NCBI GenBank assembly: GCA_004555245.1
Contig: SFIS01000040.1
Location: 1-29,454, forward strand
DNA length: 29,454 nucleotides
From: Bacteroidales bacterium
Lineage (GTDB): Bacteria > Bacteroidota > Bacteroidia > Bacteroidales > Bacteroidaceae
Direction of reading: 5' to 3'
The notes below the pieces were generated by a model. That model was given only the letters and a program-made list of their open reading frames with translations, made no database searches and had not been told where the DNA came from. Within the stretch, counting starts at the first letter, position 1; the number at the start of each line of letters is the position of its first letter. This document shows, in pieces, positions 1-7,310 of this stretch. The position numbers were made by a program, and so were the translations under genes.

Positions 1-164
1 TTATTCACCACTTTTCCTTTTTTTATTAGATAATATCCAGAAACATCCTTATATGGGGCACAGAACGAAGCGTATAATGTAGAGAGGGGACGAGAAACAC
101 CGAAAGCCGTTTATTTACAAAGAGTTGCGAGGGTTGAGGCTATGAGGTCAGCACAAAACGAAAC
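1..164. other. Left flank, no gene seen
   Basis: No convincing open reading frame is present. The first ~60 bases are AT-rich and the rest is mixed. The host-phage junction may lie here, because the regularly spaced end sites begin at 165, but I cannot place the terminal dinucleotide or a target duplication without the right end of the phage. Confidence 0.3.
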
Positions 165-257
165 GTTTACATAGGCTTACGTTTGCTTTACGTTTGGGGC
201 AAATTCGTTTACGTCCGTGGGGCGATAGATTTACGCACAGAGGGCTGCACGTTTACG
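165..257. repeat. Helically phased TTTACG site array, probable transposase-binding left end
   Basis: TTTAC(G/A) starts at 166, 187, 208, 230 and 252, giving spacings of 21, 21, 22 and 22 bp, or about two helical turns. Weaker versions continue at 274 (TTTGTG) and 297 (TTTATG). Four of the five main copies read TTTACG and several carry an upstream CG. MuA sites at Mu ends are about 22 bp and bind successive transposase subunits, so a left-end transpososome site is the natural reading. The position, outside the repressor at the edge opposite the structural genes, matches Mu attL. The periodicity is seen directly; the function is inferred. Confidence 0.6.
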
Positions 258-433
258 CGTGTGGCCTTTTTTGTTTGTGGGCTGGTAAATCCTTTGTTTA
301 TGGGCGTTTAGCGTGTCTGCGGGCTTTATATTGCGTCCCCGTTTGAACTGTGTTCTGATGGCATTAGAAGGCGGTGGGTATGGAAAAGTCCGTGTTCCGT
401 TCCCAGGGGGTGAAATGGGCGAAAAATGGGAGG

Positions 434-491
434 TGGGGTTACAGGTGGGGTTACAAACTGGGGTTACATTTTATGGGTAACTGGGGTTACA
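434..491 (+). repeat. TGGGGTTACA iterons (four exact copies)
   Basis: Exact TGGGGTTACA occurs at 434-443, 446-455, 459-468 and 482-491, with a degenerate copy (TGGGTAAC) near 474. The spacing is 12-13 bp, doubling to 23 around the degenerate copy. They lie between the end-site array and the repressor gene, outside any credible gene. They could bind a repressor, host factor or transposase accessory domain; the sequence alone does not decide. Positions 492-678 show no other structure I can support. Confidence 0.55.
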
Positions 492-678
492 AAACTCTTG
501 CCTGGGCATACCATGAGAGGGGGGAAGAACGAGCCAAAAAACGGAGTAGAGTATAGGAAACTGACACTTTCGGTGCAACTTTGTTTTTCGATATACCTTA
601 TTATATATAGAATAAAGGGGTGATTTTGATGGTTTTAGGGGCGGCTGTGGGTATTAGAGGGTTGTTGTTGAGGGGGGA

Positions 679-705
679 ACACCCCTTGCTGGGTATCTGG
701 GGTGT
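679..705 (-). terminator. Hairpin after the repressor gene
   Basis: A 7-bp perfect stem (ACACCCC/GGGGTGT, 679-685 with 699-705) begins two bases beyond the repressor stop codon. There is no clear U-tract, so termination is only a possibility. Confidence 0.3.
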
Positions 706-706
706 C

Positions 707-1354
707 CTACTCCAGTCGGATAATGCCAATAACGAGGGCTACGGCATAGATGTCCTCGTATGGTAGTTCAAAGGGGTCATAATCTTTGTTGTCGGACACG
801 ATGAGTACGTGCTGCTTGTCAGATCCGGGCTTTATGCGCTTGATAATTGCACCCTGCGCCGTGTCGAGGACGTAGGGTTTGTTCCATTGGAAGAATAAGC
901 CGGACATAGGGACGCGTTGGCAAGCCACGATGTCGCCAGAGATATATGTCGGCATCATGCTGTTGCCTTTTACGGGTATGAGGAAGTCTGCCCCGTTGAA
1001 TGCCGGCACCACATACCTCTCACACTCGTATTCGAGAACAGTTTGCTCCCCTGTAAGTGCCCCTGCCATTGCGCTGAAAGGTATGAGTGGAATGCCCTCT
1101 TTTGGGTTTTCCGTCTGATGGGCGACCTCCCCCCTATTATCACTACTCTTTTTTCCTCCTGTCAGGAGCCAATATAAATCAGTGTCGGGGAAAGTGTCAA
1201 ATATCTTTGACAATTTGTCAGAGCCGATACTTCCGTCTTGGCTCATATTACTAACATTACCCCGCCCTAATCCGCATGTTTCTTCAAAAGAGCGGATTGA
1301 TAACCCCTTATCTTGTGCAAGCTGTTTTAGCCTATCTTTTATTGTTTCTGCCAT
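707..1354 (-). CDS. LexA/CI-like phage repressor (S24 peptidase fold)
   Basis: This 215-aa protein has an N-terminal helix-turn-helix (about residues 8-60) and a C-terminal S24 peptidase domain. The serine lies in GNSMMP (S132) and the likely general-base lysine in AIIKRI (K172). An Ala-Gly pair at 97-98 (SAMAGAL) lies just before the catalytic domain, as at LexA/CI cleavage sites. I chose the ATG at 1354 because AGAGGA lies just upstream and a longer version would run into the operator repeats. It is transcribed leftward, away from the early operon, as the Mu c repressor is. It likely holds the early promoter shut and may self-cleave upon RecA activation, making the prophage SOS-inducible; that last point is inferred from family knowledge. 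Confidence 0.85.
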   Translation of the reverse strand: MAETIKDRLKQLAQDKGLSIRSFEETCGLGRGNVSNMSQDGSIGSDKLSKIFDTFPDTDLYWLLTGGKKSSDNRGEVAHQTENPKEGIPLIPFSAMAGALTGEQTVLEYECERYVVPAFNGADFLIPVKGNSMMPTYISGDIVACQRVPMSGLFFQWNKPYVLDTAQGAIIKRIKPGSDKQHVLIVSDNKDYDPFELPYEDIYAVALVIGIIRLE

Positions 1355-1367
1355 GAAATTTCCTCTT

Positions 1368-1411
1368 GTGTCAAAAATAAATGCCAAAATATTTTGTAGT
1401 GTCAAAAATAA
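1368..1411. promoter_or_regulatory. Paired operator-like direct repeats between repressor and early operon
   Basis: GTGTCAAAAATAA occurs at 1368-1380 and again at 1399-1411, 31 bp (about three helical turns) apart. The second copy sits inside the rightward early promoter. On the minus strand each copy contains TATTTTTG, which matches a Bacteroidetes -7 box, so the repressor's own promoter may overlap the same sites. This fits a repressor that shuts off the early promoter and regulates itself. The repeats are seen; repressor binding is inferred. Confidence 0.6.
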
Positions 1412-1423
1412 GTGTTACTTTTG
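1393..1423 (+). promoter_or_regulatory. Early rightward promoter
   Basis: TTTG (1393-1396), a 19-bp spacer and TACTTTTG (1416-1423) match the Bacteroidetes TTTG/TAnnTTTG promoter. Transcription would start near 1430, leaving a leader of about 88 nt before the first early gene. The operator-like repeat 1399-1411 fills most of the spacer. Confidence 0.65.
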
Positions 1424-1447
1424 CACCGTGTTCACGATTGAACGGCG

Positions 1448-1471
1448 CGCCAAAGATACGAAAATTTGGCG
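1448..1471 (+). other. Leader hairpin of the early transcript
   Basis: CGCCAAA (1448-1454) pairs perfectly with TTTGGCG (1465-1471) around a 10-nt loop in the untranslated leader. No regulatory role can be assigned from sequence. Confidence 0.3.
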
Positions 1472-1517
1472 AGATAGCCAAGGAAGGCATCAAGTTTAAC
1501 ATTATAAATAAGTGATT

Positions 1518-1910
1518 ATGACAAAGACAAGAAGTGCGAGAACCATCAAGGTCTCGAAAGAAAACAAGGCGAAACTCGCCAAGATGTTCAACTGCACCGA
1601 CAGGATGGTGTACAAGGCCCTGTGCTTTGAGTGCCAGACGCTGCTGGCAAGGAAGATTCAGTACGTTGCCCGCAAGGAGATGGGCGGCTGGGTTGAGGCT
1701 GCTGTTCCTGAGGATGAGATTTTCTATGATACGACAGAGGACGGCAAGCATTTCATGCGCCAGTATTTCAACAACGGCGCCGTAATGGAGGTCAGCATGA
1801 CCACTGGCAAGGGTGTCGTACGTTTCAAGGGTTTGCCCCGGCATTGCTACAGCGAGGTGCTTGTGAGCGATATACCAATGATTCAGAACTACGCACGGAA
1901 CTTGAAGTAA
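1518..1910 (+). CDS. Early HTH-like protein (Ner position)
   Basis: This 130-aa protein is the first gene of the early operon. The ATG at 1518 is preferred over the in-frame GTG two codons earlier. Residues about 8-40 (from ISKVSKENKAKL-like basic sequence through CTDRMVYKAL) look like a small helix-turn-helix, followed by a mixed alpha/beta part with no recognised motif. Mu has the regulator Ner in this position, so a role in early-to-late control is possible, but I do not recognise the family. It ends 11 bp before the transposase start. Confidence 0.55.
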   Translation: MTKTRSARTIKVSKENKAKLAKMFNCTDRMVYKALCFECQTLLARKIQYVARKEMGGWVEAAVPEDEIFYDTTEDGKHFMRQYFNNGAVMEVSMTTGKGVVRFKGLPRHCYSEVLVSDIPMIQNYARNLK

Positions 1911-1921
1911 GGAGGGGAGAG

Positions 1922-4036
1922 ATGGAGTATTACGGAAACATGTGGTGCATAAGTGCCCGTGAACTGGTAGATGGCGGTGTGATGAGCATCCCTAACTACA
2001 AGGCGATGGCGAGCCGTGGGCGTATCGATGTGGTGCGTCGTGGCGGTGGTGCAGCCGGTCAGTATGCCCTTGTTGCCGTTGACAGTCTTCCTCGCGTCTA
2101 TAGAGCCAAGGTTGAAGAGCTCTTTCCCAATGCCAAACTTACCCATCTCGTGTGCTGGGTACGCAGCAACTACGAGGTGGACCAGGCAGCGGTTGCTTTT
2201 TTTCACAGCAGGGAGCAAGCCGGTTTGGATTTGCCTCCTGAGAAGATACGGGAGTATGTGGTGAACGCCAGTGTGCTGAACTGCTGCATAAGGCTTTATG
2301 AGCGTGCGGCAACAGCCCAGAAACTGTTTGGTGGCAATTACAACTGGGAGCAGATGGCGAAGGCCATTGAAGCCCTGCGTGAGGAGTACGGCCATACGCT
2401 CCCAACGAGTACGCTGAGGTTTCGGAAGAAGGTGAACGAGTACAAGAGGGATGGCTACGGCTGCCTTATCAGCGGGAAGTTCGGGAACCAGAGTGCGCGG
2501 AGGGTTGACTGGAAGACAGAGCGTCTGATACTTAGTTTGGCGGTACTGCCCAACAAGCCCTACAACACGACGACGCACGACAACTATATATCGTTCGTAT
2601 GTGGCGAGCTGGATGTTTACGACCTGAAGACCGGCGAACTGATGAACCCTGACGACTTTGTCGATAAGAAGACCGGTGAGCCGAAGGTACTGAGCGAGAG
2701 CACCATCACCAACTATCTGAACAAGCCAGCGAACAAGCTACTGATTGAGCAGATACTTATGAGCTGGACGACTTTCATGCACGAGCAGATGCCACACGTT
2801 CACCGACACGGTGGAGACTTCTCATTGTCACAGATTACGATGGACGACGTCGATCTGACGAGAAAACTGAAGGACACCAAGCAGCGTGTGCATGCCTATT
2901 ATGCCTACGACGTGGTGAGCCAATGCGTGGTGGGTGCGAGTTACGCCCGCAAGAAGGACGAGGGTCTTGTGGTAGATTGCTTCCGCGACATGTTCCGTCT
3001 GATTGAGAAACAGGGCTGGGGAATGCCTGCCGGTATCGAGGTGGAGAACCACTTGATGACGCAGTACAAGGACGGCTTCCTGCAAGCCGGTGTCGCTTTC
3101 CCATTCGTTCACTTCTGCGCTCCCCAGAACTCACAGGAAAAATATGCCGAGCCTTTGAACGGTGCGAAGAAGCGCAGCGTGATTCACAAGAACCACGAGG
3201 GTATCGGAAGGTTCTACGGCAAGGGCAAGTGGCGTCAGGAGTACAGAAAGGTGAGCGACGAATTGAACGACACCTGGGAGGACAAGGAGTATTTCGGCTT
3301 TGACGAGCTGGTGGCAGATGACCGCAAGGACAGTTATGAGTGGAACCACCAGTTGCACCCCAACCAGAAGAAGTTCCCCGGCATGACGAGGTGGGACGTT
3401 CTCTGCGAGTGCGTGAACCCGACGCTGCAGCCCCTTGACAAGATGACGCTGGCGAGGTACATCGGTGAGCGTGTGGAGACAAGCATCAGGAGGAACTCGA
3501 CGGTGCGTGTGGCGCATGAAGACTGGTGGCTGAGTGACACGAGCGTATTGGAGAGGCTCCAGCCGAATGACTACAAGGTGACAGCCTACTATATGCCAGA
3601 CGAGGAAGGCAAGCCGACGGAGGTGTATATCTACCAGGGTGACAAGTACATCGACACTGTCGAGAAGGTGGAGACGTACAACAGGGTGATGGCGGAGCAG
3701 ACGGATGAGGATGTCGTTAAGTATATAGAGCAGCAGAAGAAGATTGCGAAGTTCGGCAAGTATGTGAGAGAGCATGCAATTGAGCAGGTTGGCGTGATGC
3801 GTAGGGCTGGCGCTTTGCCCGACGGCGGAACCGTCGGGAACAGTGGCAGATTTTGCTTGCCGGAGGTGGTTTCTTCACGGGCTGACGCCCGCGACACTGG
3901 GGCGGAGGCTTTGGTTTTGGATGCTTTGCCGGAGGCTGTGGAGCTGGAGGCTCTTCGACCTGGTCGAAGAGTACCAGACTGGGTGAGAGGACGTGACGCC
4001 TGTCTTGTCAGAGCCGATGCGATAGATGATATGTAA
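1922..4036 (+). CDS. Mu-type DDE transposase (MuA-like)
   Basis: This 704-aa transposase integrates and replicates the phage by transposition. I chose the ATG at 1922, preceded by AAGGAGGGGAG and just after the previous stop. Residues 1-60 form an MuA-like winged N-terminal DNA-binding domain, with further DNA-binding helices to about 280. The rve core runs about 300-420. The first catalytic Asp is in TMDDVDL (308/309) and the final Glu is in YAEPLNG (E410). The second position, where families usually have DN, reads VENHL (E375), so Glu appears to replace Asp. A beta-barrel-like part follows (about 520-590). The last ~75 residues (from about 628) are encoded by three hairpin repeats of the kind found between genes elsewhere in the phage, so this tail is probably not ancestral. 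The MuB-like gene follows after 22 bp. Confidence 0.9.
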   Translation: MEYYGNMWCISARELVDGGVMSIPNYKAMASRGRIDVVRRGGGAAGQYALVAVDSLPRVYRAKVEELFPNAKLTHLVCWVRSNYEVDQAAVAFFHSREQAGLDLPPEKIREYVVNASVLNCCIRLYERAATAQKLFGGNYNWEQMAKAIEALREEYGHTLPTSTLRFRKKVNEYKRDGYGCLISGKFGNQSARRVDWKTERLILSLAVLPNKPYNTTTHDNYISFVCGELDVYDLKTGELMNPDDFVDKKTGEPKVLSESTITNYLNKPANKLLIEQILMSWTTFMHEQMPHVHRHGGDFSLSQITMDDVDLTRKLKDTKQRVHAYYAYDVVSQCVVGASYARKKDEGLVVDCFRDMFRLIEKQGWGMPAGIEVENHLMTQYKDGFLQAGVAFPFVHFCAPQNSQEKYAEPLNGAKKRSVIHKNHEGIGRFYGKGKWRQEYRKVSDELNDTWEDKEYFGFDELVADDRKDSYEWNHQLHPNQKKFPGMTRWDVLCECVNPTLQPLDKMTLARYIGERVETSIRRNSTVRVAHEDWWLSDTSVLERLQPNDYKVTAYYMPDEEGKPTEVYIYQGDKYIDTVEKVETYNRVMAEQTDEDVVKYIEQQKKIAKFGKYVREHAIEQVGVMRRAGALPDGGTVGNSGRFCLPEVVSSRADARDTGAEALVLDALPEAVELEALRPGRRVPDWVRGRDACLVRADAIDDM
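3818..3971 (+). repeat. Cluster of three hairpin repeats inside the transposase 3' end
   Basis: Family 2 is at 3818-3847: stem CCCGACGG/CCGTCGGG, loop CGGAA, tail AACAGTGGC. Family 3 is at 3878-3910: CGGGCTGACGCCCG, then CGACACTGGGGCGGAGGCT. Family 1 is a 21-bp palindrome at 3951-3971 with arms CTCTTCGACC/GGTCGAAGAG around one T. The same families appear in the noncoding cluster at 6018-6182, in a different order. Here they are read in frame as the C-terminal tail of the transposase. Confidence 0.8.
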
Positions 4037-4058
4037 CTAATTAAAACGCCGTTAGAAT

Positions 4059-4940
4059 ATGATTAATACGGAGATTAAACAGCGGATATGGGAGGCGATA
4101 GCTTCCAACCGCACGAACTACCCGAGCGACGCCAAGCACGCTGCTGCGCTGGGCATTTCCGCAAGCGTGTATAATGCCTTGAAGAAAGGTCAGTTGGAAA
4201 AGGCGTTGAGCGACGCGAACTGGGTGAGGCTTGCCCGCCGTCTTGACGTGAGCCTTAGGGACAGCATCGAGTGGAAGGGTGCGAGGACTGAGACGTTCGA
4301 GTACATCACGACCCAGTTGGAGGTTTGCCAGGATAGGAGCCTTAGCGTGATATTGTGCGACTTGCCTAATATCGGCAAGACGTTCACGGCGAGATGGTAC
4401 GTGAACGAGCACCGGAACGCGGTGTATGTTGACTGCAGCCAGGTAAAGACGAAGCGTGCGATGGTTAGGAAGATAGCGAATGAGTTCGGCCTTGACGGTG
4501 CCGGTAAGTATCAGGATGTGTATGAGGACCTGGTATATTACCTTCGCTCGATGGAGCGTCCTTTAGTGGTGCTTGACGAGGCCGGCGACCTTCAGTATGA
4601 GGCTTTTTTAGAGCTGAAGGCATTGTGGAACGCGACGGAGATGTGCTGCGGGTGGTATATGATGGGCGCCGACGGTCTGGCAGCCAAGATCAACCGTAAC
4701 GTGGAAGGAAAGAAGGTTGGTTACGCTGAGATATTCTCCCGTTACGGCGGCAAGTACAGCCGTGTTACGCCGGAGCAGGAGGATGACCGTAGGGCGTTCC
4801 TGTTAGAGCAGGCGCGAGTTGTGGCGAAGGTGAACGCCCCGGAGGGAACCGATATCGGTCAGATCGTGCGGAAGAGCCAGGGCGGTCTGAGACGAGTATA
4901 TACAGAGATTGAGAAACTGAAGAAAGAAAGCATGATATGA
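4059..4940 (+). CDS. MuB-like transposition ATPase
   Basis: This 293-aa AAA+ protein probably binds target DNA and activates the transposase, like Mu B. The N-terminal part (about residues 24-60) looks like a HTH DNA-binding domain, as in MuB. The P-loop reads CDLPNIGKT (about 100-108), so GKT is intact but Asp stands where the first Gly of GxxxxGKT is expected. Walker B is LVVLDEA (169-175). A sensor/lid region follows to about 285 (RKSQGGLRRVYTEI). It lies directly downstream of the transposase and overlaps the next start codon (ATGA), indicating one operon. Confidence 0.8.
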   Translation: MINTEIKQRIWEAIASNRTNYPSDAKHAAALGISASVYNALKKGQLEKALSDANWVRLARRLDVSLRDSIEWKGARTETFEYITTQLEVCQDRSLSVILCDLPNIGKTFTARWYVNEHRNAVYVDCSQVKTKRAMVRKIANEFGLDGAGKYQDVYEDLVYYLRSMERPLVVLDEAGDLQYEAFLELKALWNATEMCCGWYMMGADGLAAKINRNVEGKKVGYAEIFSRYGGKYSRVTPEQEDDRRAFLLEQARVVAKVNAPEGTDIGQIVRKSQGGLRRVYTEIEKLKKESMI

Positions 4941-5182
4941 AAATAAAAGTAACTTTTTCAGATGGGAGCCGACGTGTACTGAAAGCCCCATCTGAATTGC
5001 AGAAAATAGACAAAAATCGCGAGGCGAAATTTGTTATGAACAATGGAGAGGTCTATACAGGCTATTGTGATGGTGATGTCGATGCGGATGGCGATTTCTG
5101 TATTATGAGAACGATACACGGCATAGGACTTCCGTTCAACCGCCTATTGGGTTGGTGTTATACAACAAACAAAAAGATATGA
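4937..5182 (+). CDS. Small hypothetical early protein
   Basis: This 81-aa protein has no recognised family. It has a beta-rich look, with acidic runs (CDGDVDADGDF) in the middle. The start overlaps the MuB-like stop and its stop overlaps the next start (ATGA at both ends), so it is translated as part of the transposition operon. Its reading frame and coupling support a real gene; no function can be proposed. Confidence 0.65.
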   Translation: MKIKVTFSDGSRRVLKAPSELQKIDKNREAKFVMNNGEVYTGYCDGDVDADGDFCIMRTIHGIGLPFNRLLGWCYTTNKKI

Positions 5183-5799
5183 AGCGAGCCTACAGTCCGA
5201 AAGAAATAGCCAAGAAGACCTACAAGACGCTGCCGTGGGGTGGCCGGTGGGAAGAAGCCTTCGGTTTGCCGGAGGAGAGTTCTGTTTGGTTTGTGTACGG
5301 TGGTAGCGCTCAGGGCAAGAGTTCTTTCGTGATGCAATTAGCCTACGAGCTGACGCACTACGGTCAGGTTCTCTACCTGAGTTATGAGGAAGGTGTGAAC
5401 CAAAGTTTCCAGGAGCGGATGTTGAGGTTTGACCTTGACAAGAAACAGGGCTGGTTCAGAGTCGTCACGAATGACACCTTGGAAGACCTGAAAGAGCGGC
5501 TGAAGAAGCGACACAGTGCGAAGTTCATCATCGTGGATTCTTTTCAGATGGCCTATTGGAGTTACCCTGAGACAGAAGCCCTTGTCAAGATGTTCCCGAA
5601 GAAGAGTTTCATCTTTATCAGTCAGGTAGAAAAGGGGCAACCGACAGGCAAACCCGCACGAAGACTTCTCTATTTAGCGGACGTGAAGGTGAGGGTGCAA
5701 GGATTCCGAGCCTATTGCCAAGGTCGTTTCAATCCCGATGCCGGCAACTCGTTCGTAGTTTGGGAGGAGGGCGTATTGAGGACTACTAATAACGTTTGA
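5179..5799 (+). CDS. RecA/DnaB-fold P-loop ATPase
   Basis: This 206-aa protein starts at the ATG overlapping the previous stop; the upstream in-frame GTG is not needed. Walker A is GGSAQGKS (residues 41-48) and Walker B is KFIIVDS (Asp 120). The strand with SQVEKGQ (about 145-155) resembles the region after Walker B in RecA-like proteins. Length and layout match single-domain RecA/KaiC-like ATPases. Such genes sit beside the transposition genes of Bacteroidetes Mu-like phages. A role in DNA replication or recombination is inferred from position only. Confidence 0.7.
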   Translation: MKRAYSPKEIAKKTYKTLPWGGRWEEAFGLPEESSVWFVYGGSAQGKSSFVMQLAYELTHYGQVLYLSYEEGVNQSFQERMLRFDLDKKQGWFRVVTNDTLEDLKERLKKRHSAKFIIVDSFQMAYWSYPETEALVKMFPKKSFIFISQVEKGQPTGKPARRLLYLADVKVRVQGFRAYCQGRFNPDAGNSFVVWEEGVLRTTNNV

Positions 5800-5803
5800 G
5801 GCT

Positions 5804-6013
5804 ATGGAGAAGTACCAGATATTAGTGAAGTGTGAGCGTTTGGATTCGGTTTTAGATGACTGGATAAAAAGCGGCAAGTGTGACATTACGCTCAGGATTG
5901 CCAAGACGAAGGGCTGCCGTGTGATAGAGACCACCGACGCTCTGTATGCGGCGAGGATAGTGAAGTATCTGCTGGCTGCCGAGAGGGTGAACATCGTAAA
6001 GACGAGTGTATAG
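5804..6013 (+). CDS. Small hypothetical early protein
   Basis: This 69-aa protein is not recognised. It has a charged, mixed alpha/beta sequence with no membrane segment or metal ligands. It starts 4 bp after the ATPase gene and ends right before a cluster of hairpin repeats. The tight spacing supports expression with the operon. Confidence 0.55.
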   Translation: MEKYQILVKCERLDSVLDDWIKSGKCDITLRIAKTKGCRVIETTDALYAARIVKYLLAAERVNIVKTSV

Positions 6014-6017
6014 AATG

Positions 6018-6182
6018 CTCTTCGACCAGGTCGAAGAGTACCAGGGGGATGAGGAGCTGGCTGGCTTTGGCCGACGGTGGAACTGCCGGGAACAGTGGTT
6101 CAGAGGAGCTTTCTTCACGGGCTGATGCCCGCGACACAGGGGCGGATGCTTTGGCCGACGGTGGAACTGTCGGGAATGGTGG
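6018..6182. repeat. Noncoding cluster of hairpin repeats (families 1, 2, 3, 2)
   Basis: Family 1, the 21-bp palindrome with central A, is at 6018-6038. Family 2 copies are at 6071-6089 (degenerate, one A-C mismatch) and 6155-6173 (CCGACGGT/ACTGTCGG). Family 3 is at 6118-6150 (CGGGCTGATGCCCG). The same three families form the transposase 3' end (3818-3971). The 195-bp gap 6014-6208 is almost wholly filled by these copies, with no gene in it. Confidence 0.8.
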
Positions 6183-6208
6183 CTACAATAATACTAACGA
6201 CAAATGAT

Positions 6209-6529
6209 ATGAAAAAGAAGAAGATTTACATCAGCGGTGCGATTTCGCATCATGACCTTGATGAGCGCAAGACAGCGTTTGAGATTACCGCGGCTTTTTG
6301 TGAGGCATGCGGTTTTGAGAGTGTCAATCCGTTTGACAACGGTCTGCCCCAGCCGGGAGACTGGAGGGAGCACATGAGAGTTGACATCAAGATGCTGCTG
6401 GATTGTGACGCCATCTGCATGATGGACGGCTGGGAGGCGTCGAAGGGCTGCAAGCTGGAGCATGACGTAGCGAGCACGTGCGGGTTGACGGTGTACTATG
6501 AGAGCGACATACGAGTGATGGGGGTATGA
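6209..6529 (+). CDS. DUF4406 (nucleoside deoxyribosyltransferase-like) protein
   Basis: This 106-aa protein starts at the ATG followed by a lysine run. KKIYISGAISHHD near the N-terminus, VNPFDNGLPQPGDW in the middle and CDAICMMDGWEASKGCKLEHDVA near the end match the DUF4406 pattern. DUF4406 has the fold of nucleoside 2-deoxyribosyltransferases. The likely catalytic acidic residues lie in the DGWEASKGCKLEH segment. A longer frame runs upstream into the repeat cluster but is not protein-like there. It may alter nucleotides or nucleotide signals; the substrate is unknown. Confidence 0.8.
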   Translation: MKKKKIYISGAISHHDLDERKTAFEITAAFCEACGFESVNPFDNGLPQPGDWREHMRVDIKMLLDCDAICMMDGWEASKGCKLEHDVASTCGLTVYYESDIRVMGV

Positions 6530-6579
6530 AGCTGGAACAGTATATCAACGGCGAGACTAACGAAAAAACAATTGTATAA
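6526..6579 (+). CDS. Possible 17-aa coupled peptide
   Basis: An ATG overlapping the previous stop (ATGA) opens a 17-codon frame encoding MKLEQYINGETNEKTIV. It could be a remnant of a longer gene: the start resembles MKQELYINGEVV of the gene at 10061. It could also be a spurious frame. No function is suggested. Confidence 0.2.
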   Translation: MKLEQYINGETNEKTIV

Positions 6580-6597
6580 CTCAAAAACATTTATCAC

Positions 6598-7035
6598 ATG
6601 AAATCATTTACAGCAAACTGGTTTATCGCCAAAATTCGTTGCGAGCAGACACAAGAGACTGGCATCCTGAAAAAAATAACCGAGCAGTATGTCATTGGGG
6701 CACTTTCATTCGGTGAAGCAGAGAAGCACATCTGCGAAGAAATGGCCCACTATGTCAAAGGCGAATTTGAAGTCCTCGACATTAGCCGTGCCCCCTTCAA
6801 GGAGGTGTTCTTTAGTGATGACTCTACCGCCGACAAATGGTATAAAATACGTCTATCCTTTATCACAATCGATGAAAAGACGATGAATGAGAAACAAACC
6901 GCCATGACCTATCTTGTTCAGGGAGCGGATATAGAAACGGCTCGCAAGAATACCGAGGAGGTGATGCGTGGCACACTGATAGATTACGTTATTACCGCCG
7001 TGAATGAGACCAAGATTCTCGATGTGTTCATGTAG
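6598..7035 (+). CDS. DUF4494 protein
   Basis: This 145-aa protein matches the DUF4494 pattern across its length. It has an N-terminal aromatic strand (ANWFIAKIRC), a central SFGEAEKHICEEM helix, WYKIRLSFITIDEKT, and the ending TLIDYVITAVNETKILDVFM. The family is common in Bacteroidetes chromosomes and phages and its function is not known. The ATG at 6598 follows an A-rich leader typical of these hosts. Base composition is more AT-rich than its neighbours, which hints at a separately acquired module. Confidence 0.8.
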   Translation: MKSFTANWFIAKIRCEQTQETGILKKITEQYVIGALSFGEAEKHICEEMAHYVKGEFEVLDISRAPFKEVFFSDDSTADKWYKIRLSFITIDEKTMNEKQTAMTYLVQGADIETARKNTEEVMRGTLIDYVITAVNETKILDVFM

Positions 7036-7071
7036 TGCAATAGTGACAAATAATATCAAAAGACTGAGAAA

Positions 7072-7110
7072 ATGGGAATCAAGTTTAATTTTAACCAGAT
7101 AGGAATATGA
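7072..7110 (+). CDS. Possible 12-aa leader peptide
   Basis: The frame MGIKFNFNQIGI begins at 7072 and ends with a stop overlapping the next ATG (ATGA at 7107). It may couple translation to the membrane protein gene, or may be the remnant of a longer gene. Confidence 0.2.
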   Translation: MGIKFNFNQIGI

Positions 7111-7310
7111 AAACAGACATCAAGAAATTGAATTTGTTTGCCGCGAAGTGGTGGAATCCTCTGCTTTGGGCGGCTGTGGCATTCGCACCCTTGTTTGGGT
7201 TATTGGGCGGCGTTGTATATGGCGTCGTTGTTGGCGGGTGTATCGGCTATGAGAAAGGCTTGGAGAAGGCGTGGGACAAGTTGCATGAACTATTATCCAA
7301 GTTGCCATGA
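7107..7310 (+). CDS. Small membrane protein
   Basis: This 67-aa protein has a long hydrophobic stretch at about residues 17-47 (WNPLLWAAVAF to VVGGCIGY), enough for one hairpin or one long helix, rich in Gly. A charged amphipathic tail (EKGLEKAWDKLHELLSKL) follows. It overlaps the next gene by ATGA. The small size and topology would allow a holin or membrane-effector role, but early-operon placement makes lysis less likely; function unknown. Confidence 0.6.
   Translation: MKTDIKKLNLFAAKWWNPLLWAAVAFAPLFGLLGGVVYGVVVGGCIGYEKGLEKAWDKLHELLSKLP

Noticed and set aside
570..590. Promoter around CAACTTTG at 576-583
   Set aside because: No TTTG at the right distance upstream and no gene downstream on that strand.
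374..623. Two overlapping plus-strand frames of 60-65 codons near the left end
   Set aside because: They run through the TGGGGTTACA repeats and read as Trp/Gly/Tyr low-complexity sequence with no ribosome site.
1844..1921. Longer transposase N-terminus
   Set aside because: It would overlap the previous gene, while ATG 1922 has a strong Shine-Dalgarno sequence.
3131..3775. Long minus-strand frames within the transposase gene
   Set aside because: They are shadows with His/Leu/Val-rich sequence and no family likeness.
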